DNA from: Pseudoflavonifractor sp. An85 | GTDB taxonomy: Bacteria > Bacillota > Clostridia > Oscillospirales > Oscillospiraceae | Length of the DNA: 62,608 nt | Direction: 5' to 3' | Assembly: GCF_002161235.1 (NCBI RefSeq) | Contig: NZ_NFHE01000018.1 | Coordinates: 1 to 62,608, forward strand | Shown: positions 50,899 through 58,470 of the stretch, one piece after another | Layout of the letters: every line of letters starts with the position of its first letter | Numbering within the stretch: the stretch's first letter is position 1 | Translations under genes and position numbers: made by a program | Notes under the pieces: model-generated | Database searches by the model: none | What the model was told of the DNA's origin: nothing | What the model saw: only the letters and a program-made list of their open reading frames with translations

Positions 50899-51309
50899 AA
50901 ACACAGTGTTTTTTCGCTGTTTCAAAGGCACATTGCGGGGCAAGATGCAGCTGGGCCTTGCGTGCGTGCGTATGCGCACAGCAAGTCTACGACTTGCCAC
51001 CCCCCCCCATACCGGGCAGGGCTACCCCCTGCCTGGAGGACCGATGGGGTGGAGGTAAATTACAGCGAGCGTGATACGGGAGGGGGGTGTGGTTCGCCCA
51101 GGGCGGGCCATTCCCGGAGAAAACCGGGGAAAATTGTGTCCAAGTTGGACACAACCCAGAAAACCCATTCGGTTCCCGGAAAACCAAAAGCGTAAACCGC
51201 CCACGGGCGTTTTACATAGATCACAAGTGCGCTTTCCCCGCTTCATCCGGGAGGATGCAGCGGGCCGGGAGGGTCTGAGAGCGCACCAAAAGCAAAAGTA
51301 GGTGATTGG
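50899..51309. other. 411-bp non-coding region before the capsid gene
   Basis: No supported gene. It contains the stem AAAACAC/GTGTTTT near 50899, a perfect small hairpin GCAAGTC-TAC-GACTTGC at 50981-50997 followed by a run of ten C (50999-51008), the third 19-bp palindrome (51135-51153), and a CGCCC-ACG-GGCG hairpin near 51199. It is the longest gap in Element 2 and a candidate for the nick site, packaging site or capsid-gene control. Confidence 0.5.
51135..51153. repeat. 19-bp palindrome, copy 3
   Basis: TGTGTCCAAGTTGGACACA: same arms as copies 1 and 2, with the centre base read from the other strand. Lies 157 bases before the protease-capsid start. Confidence 0.8.
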
Positions 51310-53058
51310 ATGAACCAAAATGCAGAATATCGCTCTGGCAGCTGGGAAGCGGGCCAGGACGGAACTATACACGGGTATGCCGTAGTCTTTGACAGCCGGA
51401 CGGTGTTGTACAAAGACCCGGAAACCGGGCTGGAATACGGGGAAGTCATTGACAGGCACGCCCTGGACGGGGCTGATATGTCCGATGTGGTACTTCGATT
51501 TGACCACCAGGGCCACGCCCTGGCCCGCACCCGTGGCGGCTCCCTGCGGCTGTCTGTGGATGCCCACGGGCTGCGGGTGGATGCCGATATGACCCTATCA
51601 GACGAGGCCCGCAGCTTCTACCAGGAGGTCAAGAACGGGCTGATTGACAAGATGTCTTTTGCTTTTACGGTGGCCCCGGAGGGGGACGGCTGGGACAGTA
51701 CCACCCGCACCCGTACCGTGAAGCACATTGCCCGTCTGTTTGACGTGAGCCTTGTCACCTGGCCCGCCTATGAGCAGACCCAGGTGAGCGCACGCAGCCG
51801 CTTTGAGGCCCTGGCAGAGCCGGAGCGGGTGGAATTCCGGCGTGCTGAGTGCCGGGCCATTTGGGCCGATGTAGAGCGGCGCATGGGGGCCTATGTGGAG
51901 CCGGACGAAGGGCCGGAGGATTACCCTACCTGGGAGCAAGAACAGCGCAGAGCCGCCACCTGGTTCAGCAAGCCAAGCCCTTTCGGGCCTATCCGTAGGG
52001 AAATGCTGGAGTTACGCAGACAGTGGGCCTCTGATGCGGGCAGTGATGTCCAGGCGGCAAACCAGATGTTTGCACAGTTTACGGCCCTGGAAACCCAGTT
52101 CAAACAGGCCGCAGAGAAACGGGCCGCAATCCTGCGGGAAGTTTCAGCGGGCGGCGGTCGTGTCATTCGTACTTTTGAAGAATTTGACGATTCAAGGAGG
52201 AAAAACAACGTGGAAGAGATGAATATTCGTACCCTTTACGACAACTATATGGAGAAGCGGGCAGCGGGCAGCACCAGCACCATGAGCAACGTCATTCCCA
52301 GCACTGTCCTGGACAGCTATGTGCTGGAGAAGGCCCCTGGGGCATTCCTGATGGATGCATCTGTGACCAACATTGCCCACGCTGGCAACCTGACCATTCC
52401 CGTGGCAGGGCTGCAAGTGGTGGAGAAGCACACCGAGAACCAGGAAATCACCAACGGCGGGTTTGTGCCGGGAAAGCTGACCATTACCCACTCCGAGTAT
52501 GCCTATAACACCGGCTATTCCCAGGTGGGTATGAGCGTGTCCGCTGCGTCCTTTGAGGCCATTGTGCAGCAGACCCTTCTGGGTTCCATGGCAAAGAAGA
52601 TGGACGGGGTGTGCCTGGATGCCGTGGCGGGCCTGTCTTATTCGGACGATACCACCGCCGTGAACGTGGCAGACACCGCCCCCACCTTTGCTGAACTGGT
52701 GAAGCTGGCGGGGATGCTGGGTGCTGACTACATCGAGGGGGCCAAGTGGTATATGGCACCTTCCACCTATTTCACCTGGATGCTGGGCATGGTGGACGGG
52801 AACAAGAAGCCCATTCTTGACCCCTCCAAGCCCATTGAGCAGCAGGCCCCCCTGGGCTATGGTATTCGCCTGGATGCCCAGATTCCCGCCAACGTGGTTT
52901 ACTTCGGTAACGGGCAGCGGGTACACCTGAACTACGCAGCGGCTCCCAGCCTGGTCATGTGGACGAACAACGAGACCAACACCGAAATGGCGGGTGTGCG
53001 TGCCGTTGCGGGTGCTGCGGCTGAGGTCGGCTCTTTCGTGAAGATGTACAAGGGCTGA
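51310..53058 (+). CDS. Fused prohead protease, scaffold and HK97-fold major capsid protein
   Basis: 582 residues, start ATG at 51310. Residues 1-165 are a S78-type prohead protease: GTIHGYAVVFDSRT, catalytic His in RFDHQGHALART (His66), catalytic Ser in IDKMSFAFTV (Ser116), and SLVTWPAYEQTQV. Residues about 165-290 are charged helices, as in the scaffolding delta domain. Residues about 295-582 form the HK97 capsid protein (AGSTSTMSNVIPSTVLDSYV, AGNLTIPVAG, ending AAAEVGSFVKMYKG). In most phages protease and capsid are separate genes; here one chain carries all three, with self-cleavage expected between them. No portal or terminase gene is present. Confidence 0.93.
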   Translation: MNQNAEYRSGSWEAGQDGTIHGYAVVFDSRTVLYKDPETGLEYGEVIDRHALDGADMSDVVLRFDHQGHALARTRGGSLRLSVDAHGLRVDADMTLSDEARSFYQEVKNGLIDKMSFAFTVAPEGDGWDSTTRTRTVKHIARLFDVSLVTWPAYEQTQVSARSRFEALAEPERVEFRRAECRAIWADVERRMGAYVEPDEGPEDYPTWEQEQRRAATWFSKPSPFGPIRREMLELRRQWASDAGSDVQAANQMFAQFTALETQFKQAAEKRAAILREVSAGGGRVIRTFEEFDDSRRKNNVEEMNIRTLYDNYMEKRAAGSTSTMSNVIPSTVLDSYVLEKAPGAFLMDASVTNIAHAGNLTIPVAGLQVVEKHTENQEITNGGFVPGKLTITHSEYAYNTGYSQVGMSVSAASFEAIVQQTLLGSMAKKMDGVCLDAVAGLSYSDDTTAVNVADTAPTFAELVKLAGMLGADYIEGAKWYMAPSTYFTWMLGMVDGNKKPILDPSKPIEQQAPLGYGIRLDAQIPANVVYFGNGQRVHLNYAAAPSLVMWTNNETNTEMAGVRAVAGAAAEVGSFVKMYKG

Positions 53059-53073
53059 TTTTATAGCAGAAAG

Positions 53074-53092
53074 CCGGGGCGTGAGGCCCCGG
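53074..53092 (+). terminator. Terminator of the capsid gene
   Basis: CCGGGGC-GTGA-GGCCCCGG hairpin followed by TTTTTT, 15 bases after the stop. Confidence 0.9.
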
Positions 53093-53107
53093 TTTTTTGC
53101 TGCCCTT

Positions 53108-53138
53108 CTGGTCGTTGGTTGGTCGTTATTTGGTCGTT
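53108..53138 (+). repeat. Arm-type integrase sites, right end of Element 2
   Basis: CTGGTCGTT at 53108, TTGGTCGTT at 53119 and 53130, all 11 bp apart, and a partial copy TTGGTCAGA at 53142. Matches the sites at 45731 and 45742. Confidence 0.8.
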
Positions 53139-53255
53139 ATTTTGGTCAGAGGCCATTTCAAGAGGACGCAGAAAAGCGGAGAGAAACCCAGGAAAAACAC
53201 GCAATAACAGGGTGTATATTGCACAAAGAAAGGGAGGAAGAGACAAACTCCCATT

Positions 53256-53278
53256 TTCGAGTCCCGTCATCCGCACCA
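53256..53278 (+). repeat. attR of Element 2
   Basis: 23-base copy of the tRNA-Leu(GAG) 3' end from the T arm through CCA. The native tRNA terminator starts three bases further on. Confidence 0.95.
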
Positions 53279-53280
53279 AA

Positions 53281-53312
53281 ACAAAAGCACCTGCTTTCGC
53301 AGGTGCTTTTGT
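53281..53312. terminator. Native terminator of tRNA-Leu(GAG), displaced
   Basis: ACAAAAGCACCTGC/GCAGGTGCTTTTGT, directly after attR. Before insertion of Element 2 it would have ended the tRNA-Leu(GAG) transcript. Confidence 0.85.
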
Positions 53313-53520
53313 TTTGGGAGACTAGGCTCATGCCAATACTCGGCGGAGGTCAATTCCGCTTGTGCCAAGGTTTTCGCCCCTGGTGAAAACACTTGTGCGG
53401 CGCATAAGCGCCGCCCCACCGTGTGGGGCCCATATCCTACTGGCATCTATGCTGTTGGAATGACACAAAACAATGTGCAGAGAGGTCTTTGGAAAAATCC
53501 AAAAGAAATTGAAAAAAGTG
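53313..53520. other. Intergenic stretch with GC-rich palindromes
   Basis: No gene is seen. Two hairpins lie close together near 53398-53430: GCGGCGC/GCGCCGC-type and CCCCA/TGGGG. A second group, AGGTTTTCGCCCCTGGTGAAAA, lies near 53370. Possibly a remnant of a repeated intergenic element. Confidence 0.4.
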
Positions 53521-53549
53521 TTGACAACGGTCGTATGCTATGGTATTAT
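53521..53549 (+). promoter_or_regulatory. Promoter of rightward tRNA-Leu(CAG)
   Basis: TTGACA (53521-53526), 17 bases, TATTAT (53544-53549), 30 bases before the tRNA. Confidence 0.8.
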
Positions 53550-53579
53550 CATATTCGCTGCTGAGGCAGTTAACCACTT

Positions 53580-53666
53580 GCGCGAGTGGTGGAATTGGTA
53601 GACTCGCTGGCTTCAGGTGCCAGTGCTCGCAAGGGCGTGCGGGTTCGACTCCCGCCTCGCGCACCA
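53580..53666 (+). tRNA. tRNA-Leu(CAG), second copy
   Basis: 87 bases with encoded CCA, identical to the complement of 45351-45437, so the two copies form an inverted repeat around tRNA-Leu(GAG) and Element 2. A GACACGCA/TGCGTGTC terminator follows. Confidence 0.95.
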
Positions 53667-53872
53667 AAAGGACACGCAGAAATGCGTGTCCTTTTTTCTT
53701 TGGTGAATACTTCCTAATTGTGGAATAAAAGCATGTTGGCTCCTGTTCAAAAGGGAAGAAATGGGGTCAATGCCTTGAAAAGAGTGGGGTAACGGAGTAG
53801 AATAGAGCAGGATTTGCAAAAGCGAATCGGGTACATTCCCTTGGTAATGATGGAGGAAAGGAGGAAATCGAG

Positions 53873-54202
53873 ATGGCGAGAGGAACTGCAGCCCAGAAGA
53901 AGACTGTGGCTAAGACCGTGGCTGAGCCCAAGGTCGTGGAGGCTCCCGTGGAGAAGAAGGTTGAGGAGCAGCCCGTGAAGAAGGCCACTCGTACTACCAC
54001 CAAGAAGGTGGAGCTGGCTTACGTTCAGTTTGCTGGCAAGGAGTGGGATATGGCTGAGATTGTGAAGAAGGCTAAGGAAGATTACCTGGCTCAGGGCAAC
54101 AAGGCCACTTCCATGAAGAAGTTCTGTGTCTATGTCAAGCCCGAAGAGGGCGTGGCCTACTACGTAGTCAACGACACCGAGACCGGCAGCGTGGAGCTGT
54201 AA
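53873..54202 (+). CDS. DUF6465-like small basic protein
   Basis: 109 residues. The first 45 residues are Lys/Ala/Pro/Val-rich and disordered, like bacterial histone-like tails. The rest is a compact domain: VELAYVQFAGKEWDMAEIVK, VKKAKEDYLAQ, KKFCVYVKPEEGVAYYVVND. Clostridial proteins of this plan are filed under DUF6465 with no known role. Promoter TTGAAA-17-TAGAAT at 53775-53803. Codon use rich in AAG and GCT suggests high expression. Confidence 0.75.
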   Translation: MARGTAAQKKTVAKTVAEPKVVEAPVEKKVEEQPVKKATRTTTKKVELAYVQFAGKEWDMAEIVKKAKEDYLAQGNKATSMKKFCVYVKPEEGVAYYVVNDTETGSVEL

Positions 54203-54211
54203 GACTCAGAG

Positions 54212-54363
54212 AAAAATGGGCCTGTTGCAAAATACAGTTTTCAGACTAAAACAAAAATTTTGTGCGCTAAAAAAGTTATCGGGAACCATTAAGACAACGG
54301 TTCTCGATAACTTTTTCTTTGACCTGATTTTTTAAAATTCTATTTAGCAACAGGCCCATTTTT
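54212..54363. mobile_element. MITE-like element with IS6-type ends
   Basis: 152 bases with perfect 17-base terminal inverted repeats, AAAAATGGGCCTGTTGC (54212-54228) and its complement (54347-54363). The inside is AT-rich with a nested stem AAAAGTTATCGGGAACC/GGTTCTCGATAACTTTT. GGGCCTGTTGCAAAA resembles IS6-family ends. No direct target repeat is clear, so it may instead be a large bidirectional terminator for the genes on both sides. Confidence 0.5.
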
Positions 54364-55727
54364 TATTTTACAAATTTCTTCAGCCACTGGAGTTTGGATG
54401 GGGTATAAGGGTGGTAGCGCAGAGGCACGTCCATGCGTTGGCCACCCACCAAAACACTTTTATAATGGGTGAAGGTGTCAAAACTGGCTTTGCCGTGATA
54501 GGAGCCCATGCCGCTGTTGCCTACCCCGCCGAAGGGCAGGTGCGGGGTGGCCAAGTGGAGAATAGTGTCATTGAAACAGCCACCCCCAAAGGACAGGCGA
54601 CTGGTCACCAGATTCTGTATCTCACGACTGCGGGAGAAAAGGTACAAAGCCAGGGGTTTCTCCCGACCAGATACAAAGTCCACCATATCCTGCGGGGTGG
54701 AGTAGGTGAGAATGGGGAGAACAGGGCCGAATATCTCCTCCTGCATCACTGGGGACTGGGAATCTACCTGGTCCAGTAGGGTGGGGGCAATTTTGCCGTC
54801 TCGGGCTCGTCCGCCGCAGAGGATGGTCTGGCCTTCCAGTAGGCCCAGAAGACGCTGATAATGCTTTTCGTTGATGATTTTTCCATACTCGGGGTTGGAC
54901 AGAGGGTCGCTGCCCAGGGCGGCATCCAGTGCCTGTTTGAGGTGCTCCACCAGCGGCGCTTTCACCGACTCCTGCACCAGCACATAGTCGGGGGCGACGC
55001 AGGTCTGTCCGGCGTTGAGGAATTTGCCAAACACGATGCGCTTGGCCGCCAGAGACAGGTCGGCGGTTTCATCCACAATGCAGGGGCTCTTTCCGCCCAG
55101 CTCCAGGGTGACGGGGATGAGGTTTTGGGCGGCGCGGCGCATGACCTCCTTGCCCACCGTTACCCCGCCAGTGAAGAAAATATAGTCTACCCGCTGGTCC
55201 AGCAAGGCAGTGTTCTCTGCGCGGCCTCCTTCTACCACTGTGATATACTGAGGCTCGAAAGCGGTGGCAAGGAGCCGGGAAAGCACCTTGGAGGTGGCGG
55301 GAGCGTAGGCGGAGGGCTTGAGAATGACGCAGTTTCCTGCGGCGATGGCCCCCAGCACCGGTGTCATGGACAGCATGAAGGGATAGTTCCAAGGCGACAT
55401 CACCAGCACCACCCCGTAGGGCTGAGGGTAACGGTAGCTTTTGGATGGGAAAAGGTTCATAGGAGTGCGCACCTTACGAGGCTTGGCCCATTGGCGCAGA
55501 TGGGCACGCAGATAGCGCAGCTCCTCCAACACCTGGCCGATCTCACAAAAATAGCTCTCGTAGGGGTGCTTGCCCAAATCGGTCTGGAGGGCGGCTTCGA
55601 TGTCCGGCTGCATGGCCAGGATGGTGCGCCGCAGACGGTCCAGGGCATCCAGACGGGCGGACACCGGCAGGGTGGCCCCGGTGCGGAAGTAGGCGTGCTG
55701 ATTGGAAACGAGGGTGGAAATGTCCAT
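54363..55727 (-). CDS. NAD(P)-dependent aldehyde dehydrogenase
   Basis: 454 residues from the ATG at 55727. Class 3-like length. Catalytic Cys in FLNAGQTCVAPDYV near residue 237, general-base Glu in VTLELGGKSPCI near 205, and cofactor loop FFTGGVTVGKEV near 182. Oxidises aldehydes to acids; substrate unknown. The tail LRYHPYTPSKLQWLKKFVK is typical of fatty/aryl aldehyde enzymes. It begins 14 bases after the FliB-like gene ends and may share its transcript. Confidence 0.92.
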   Translation of the reverse strand: MDISTLVSNQHAYFRTGATLPVSARLDALDRLRRTILAMQPDIEAALQTDLGKHPYESYFCEIGQVLEELRYLRAHLRQWAKPRKVRTPMNLFPSKSYRYPQPYGVVLVMSPWNYPFMLSMTPVLGAIAAGNCVILKPSAYAPATSKVLSRLLATAFEPQYITVVEGGRAENTALLDQRVDYIFFTGGVTVGKEVMRRAAQNLIPVTLELGGKSPCIVDETADLSLAAKRIVFGKFLNAGQTCVAPDYVLVQESVKAPLVEHLKQALDAALGSDPLSNPEYGKIINEKHYQRLLGLLEGQTILCGGRARDGKIAPTLLDQVDSQSPVMQEEIFGPVLPILTYSTPQDMVDFVSGREKPLALYLFSRSREIQNLVTSRLSFGGGCFNDTILHLATPHLPFGGVGNSGMGSYHGKASFDTFTHYKSVLVGGQRMDVPLRYHPYTPSKLQWLKKFVK

Positions 55728-55740
55728 GGGAGAACTCCTT

Positions 55741-56838
55741 TTATGAATTGGGGAAGGGGATGGATGTGGGAGAAAGGGTGGCACAGGTCTCCATGGCCAG
55801 TTCCAGATTTTCCTCCATGTGCTCCACCTCTCGGCTGAACACACAGCAGATGGTAATTTCCTGCGCCTGGGCCAGGGTGTGGCTTTGCGCCCATTCCACC
55901 AAGAACAGATGGTAGAGGAGCACTGTACTGGCTGCAAAAAAAGCCGTCCTTGGATAGAGTTGGTCATCGTTGACGGTTTTATGCCAGTGGCGGAAGAGAA
56001 GATACGCTGCCACGTTGGTCAGGTGCTGCTGCCACTGGGGGAACTGGGCTTCGAAGTCACGGCACAGAACCTGGTATTCCTCCTGGGACAATACCTCCAG
56101 TCTCTGGCAGCACTGCACCAGCCGCTGGGGCCAGCTGGTGCGCAGAGGTTCCAGGGAGACAAAGAACCGGCACAGACTTTGGGTAAAGGTTTTGCAGTCA
56201 GAAGGGGAACTGACGCAGGGGACAGCGTCCACACCGGCCATGGCGGAATACTCCTGGGCGTCTATGCGGTTTTGTAAGGAGTGTGCCATGTGTAGGATAC
56301 CCTGCAAACGGTCCCATAGAGTATAACGGCGCTGGGACATCATGTCCAGTGCCTTTTTTCTGGAAATCTCCAGCCCAAGCATCAATTCCGGTGGAATATC
56401 GGGGAAGGGCAGGTCAGGGTGGCCATCGTCTTTCTCTTCTACTTCAAAGGCAGAGGCAGTCAGTAGCAATCGGGCCACCTCCGGGCAAGACAGAGCCAGG
56501 GAGGCTTCGGTGAGGTGGCCGTACTCCTCGATGAAGCGGGGGTAGGCGGCGCAGTGTCCGCACAGATGGGATTCTCCCCATTCCTTCTGGATGGCGCACA
56601 GACCGTCTTCGGTGAGCATGGTACACATGCCGTGCTCGTCCAGGCGGAAGCAAGTGTCTCCGTCCTCGTCGATGGTGAGGCTGGACTGGAGCCGCTGGGC
56701 CAGAGAGGGAGGCGCAGACTGGTAGTCCGCAATAGTCTCTGGGTCCAGCACGATGTCCCAATCCCGACAGCAGGTGTCGGGACAGGCGCCGCCCAAACAG
56801 CGAAAACTGGAATAGTAACTGGGTTGACGATGGATCAC
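55741..56838 (-). CDS. FliB-like flagellin lysine-N-methylase family protein
   Basis: 365 residues from the GTG at 56838 (AGGAGG upstream). The cysteine-rich head CLGGACPDTCCRDWDI and HLCGHCAAYPRF are family signatures and could hold an iron-sulphur cluster, as in radical or metal-dependent methylases. The C-terminal half is helical. FliB methylates flagellin lysines in Salmonella; here no flagellar gene is near, so the substrate is open. Confidence 0.8.
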   Translation of the reverse strand: MIHRQPSYYSSFRCLGGACPDTCCRDWDIVLDPETIADYQSAPPSLAQRLQSSLTIDEDGDTCFRLDEHGMCTMLTEDGLCAIQKEWGESHLCGHCAAYPRFIEEYGHLTEASLALSCPEVARLLLTASAFEVEEKDDGHPDLPFPDIPPELMLGLEISRKKALDMMSQRRYTLWDRLQGILHMAHSLQNRIDAQEYSAMAGVDAVPCVSSPSDCKTFTQSLCRFFVSLEPLRTSWPQRLVQCCQRLEVLSQEEYQVLCRDFEAQFPQWQQHLTNVAAYLLFRHWHKTVNDDQLYPRTAFFAASTVLLYHLFLVEWAQSHTLAQAQEITICCVFSREVEHMEENLELAMETCATLSPTSIPFPNS

Positions 56839-56886
56839 GGTGATCCCTCCTTTGGGTGTCAGTATAGCCAAAAGGCCGGGAAAAAG

Positions 56887-56926
56887 CAAGGACCTGTCAC
56901 AGGGGGCACCCTGTGACAGGTCCTTG
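56887..56926 (-). terminator. Terminator of the sigma/anti-sigma pair
   Basis: Seventeen-base stem CAAGGACCTGTCACAGG and its complement, followed by CTTTTTCCC on the minus strand. Confidence 0.8.
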
Positions 56927-56940
56927 TAGGTTGTGATGCA

Positions 56941-58470
56941 TCAGTCGTCTCGCTCGGACTCAAATTTTAATACGGTGCCAGAGGTGGCATCAATTTCGTA
57001 CTCGTATTCCATTCCGTTGTAGTGGAAGGAGATCTCATAGCGGACCGCGCCGTCGTCTCTGTCCAGCTCATTTTCCAGACGAGTAATCTGGGAGGCGTCC
57101 ACCCCTGCGTGGGCACAGGCCTTTTGCAGGGCAGCGTCATAGCCGATATACGTCCCGCTGGAATTACTACTCTGGTTTTGATTGCCGGAGTTGCCGGAGT
57201 TATTCGTGTTGCCGGAGGCGGTGCGGTGGGCATAGTGATCGCAGGTGTCCTGCTCGAACTTTGCCACATCTCCGGTGGTGGCATTGATCTCGTAGTCGTA
57301 CTCCACACCGTTGCAGCAGAACTCAATGTCGTAGTATGCCACACCGTCGTCCTCGTCCAGCTTCACGGTGAGGGACTGGGCGGCGCTCTGGTCCACCTTG
57401 GCGTGGGACAGAGCGGCGGTGGTGGCGGCGGATTCACCGATGAAGGAGGTGGCGTTGGTGCTGGTTCCGGTGTTGGAAGAACTGGTGTGCCAGGTGTGGT
57501 CGCAGGGCTCCTTCTCGTATTTTACCACGCTGCCGTCTGTGGCGTTGATGTCATACTCATACTCGGTGCCTCCGGAGCAAAAGTCCAGCTCGTACACCAT
57601 GACGCCCTTGGACCAGCCAAACTCGGTGCTCAGACCCTGGACATCGCCGGTTGCAATGCCGGCGTGATCGCAGGCGGCCTTCAAAGCGGCGTCCTGGCCG
57701 ATGTAGGCCTGGTCGCTGGTGGAACCGGTCTGGGACACGCCGGAGGTGGACAGGTTGCGGGAGGAGGCGATGAGGGAAATCTCGCTCATGGACAGGGGAG
57801 CCAGAGACTCAAAGGTGAGGGTACTGTCCTGGGCGATGACCTCTTGGATGAGGCTGGCCTTTCCCGCAGAGATGTTGTACTGCTGGGCCAGTTGGGCCAG
57901 GTTGTCGTCCACGTTCACGGATTGGGTGAGGATGGCCCCGGACTGGAAGGCACCCGAGATGGTGTTGGTCAGTTCGGTTTCCAGCTGTGTGGCGCGGGCC
58001 TGGTCAGTGTTCTCCACCGAGACGAGGATGGCGTTTTCCAACTCATCCAGATAGCCCTTTTGCAGGCAGGCGCCGATGATGGCGTTGACGGCGGTCTCCA
58101 GATTGGTGCCTTCCAGCTCCATGCCGCCCATAATCTCTTTGGCGTCGTCGTTAAGGGCGGTGGCGGTGGTCACGGTCTCTTTGGCGTTGACAGCCAGAGC
58201 GATGCTGGGATTGATGTCCAAGGTCACCACGGCATCGGTGGCCTTGGCCTGTTGGAATTGGGAGATGCCGAACACGCTGCCCACCACGATGGCCAGAGCA
58301 GCAGCGACGGACACGGGAGCCAACCAGCGGCGCTTTTTATTGTTGTTTGTCATAGAAATCACAGTTCCTTTCTGTTCCTTGCAGGCGGAAAGGATGGCAT
58401 CCAATTGATCGGGGGCGGCGTGTTGCGCGGCCTTTTCGATGCGCTGGTGAATTTCTTCGTGGGTCATCAT
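56941..58470 (-). CDS. RsgI-like anti-sigma factor with PepSY domains
   Basis: 509 residues; start ATG at 58470 overlaps the sigma gene stop. A short cytoplasmic part (about 45 residues), one membrane segment (WLAPVSVAAALAIVVGSVFG), then an RsgI-type outer domain marked by VVTLDINPSIALAVNAKETV. The C-terminal half holds three PepSY-like repeats, each of the form AYIGQDAALKAACDHAGI ... YEYDINATDGSVVKYE, joined by His/Asp/Ser linkers. RsgI proteins hold SigI and read out extracellular polymers. Here the partner is an ECF-type sigma, an unusual pairing. Confidence 0.8.
   Translation of the reverse strand: MMTHEEIHQRIEKAAQHAAPDQLDAILSACKEQKGTVISMTNNNKKRRWLAPVSVAAALAIVVGSVFGISQFQQAKATDAVVTLDINPSIALAVNAKETVTTATALNDDAKEIMGGMELEGTNLETAVNAIIGACLQKGYLDELENAILVSVENTDQARATQLETELTNTISGAFQSGAILTQSVNVDDNLAQLAQQYNISAGKASLIQEVIAQDSTLTFESLAPLSMSEISLIASSRNLSTSGVSQTGSTSDQAYIGQDAALKAACDHAGIATGDVQGLSTEFGWSKGVMVYELDFCSGGTEYEYDINATDGSVVKYEKEPCDHTWHTSSSNTGTSTNATSFIGESAATTAALSHAKVDQSAAQSLTVKLDEDDGVAYYDIEFCCNGVEYDYEINATTGDVAKFEQDTCDHYAHRTASGNTNNSGNSGNQNQSSNSSGTYIGYDAALQKACAHAGVDASQITRLENELDRDDGAVRYEISFHYNGMEYEYEIDATSGTVLKFESERDD

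Larger units (their letters stand above)
45662..53278. mobile_element. Element 2: 7.6-kb capsid-encoding satellite-like element
   Basis: Bounded by the 23-base att repeat in tRNA-Leu(GAG). Leftward genes: integrase and repressor. Rightward: XRE activator, excisionase-like protein, small membrane protein, two small proteins, a degenerate Rep, an HUH Rep, a zinc-ribbon protein, and a fused prohead protease-major capsid protein. Integrase arm repeats flank both ends at 11-bp spacing. No terminase, portal, head completion, tail, lysis or conjugation gene fits in the remaining space. Gene content suggests an element packaged with helper-phage parts into particles built from its own capsid protein. 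The boundaries are firm; the life cycle is inference. Confidence 0.85.
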
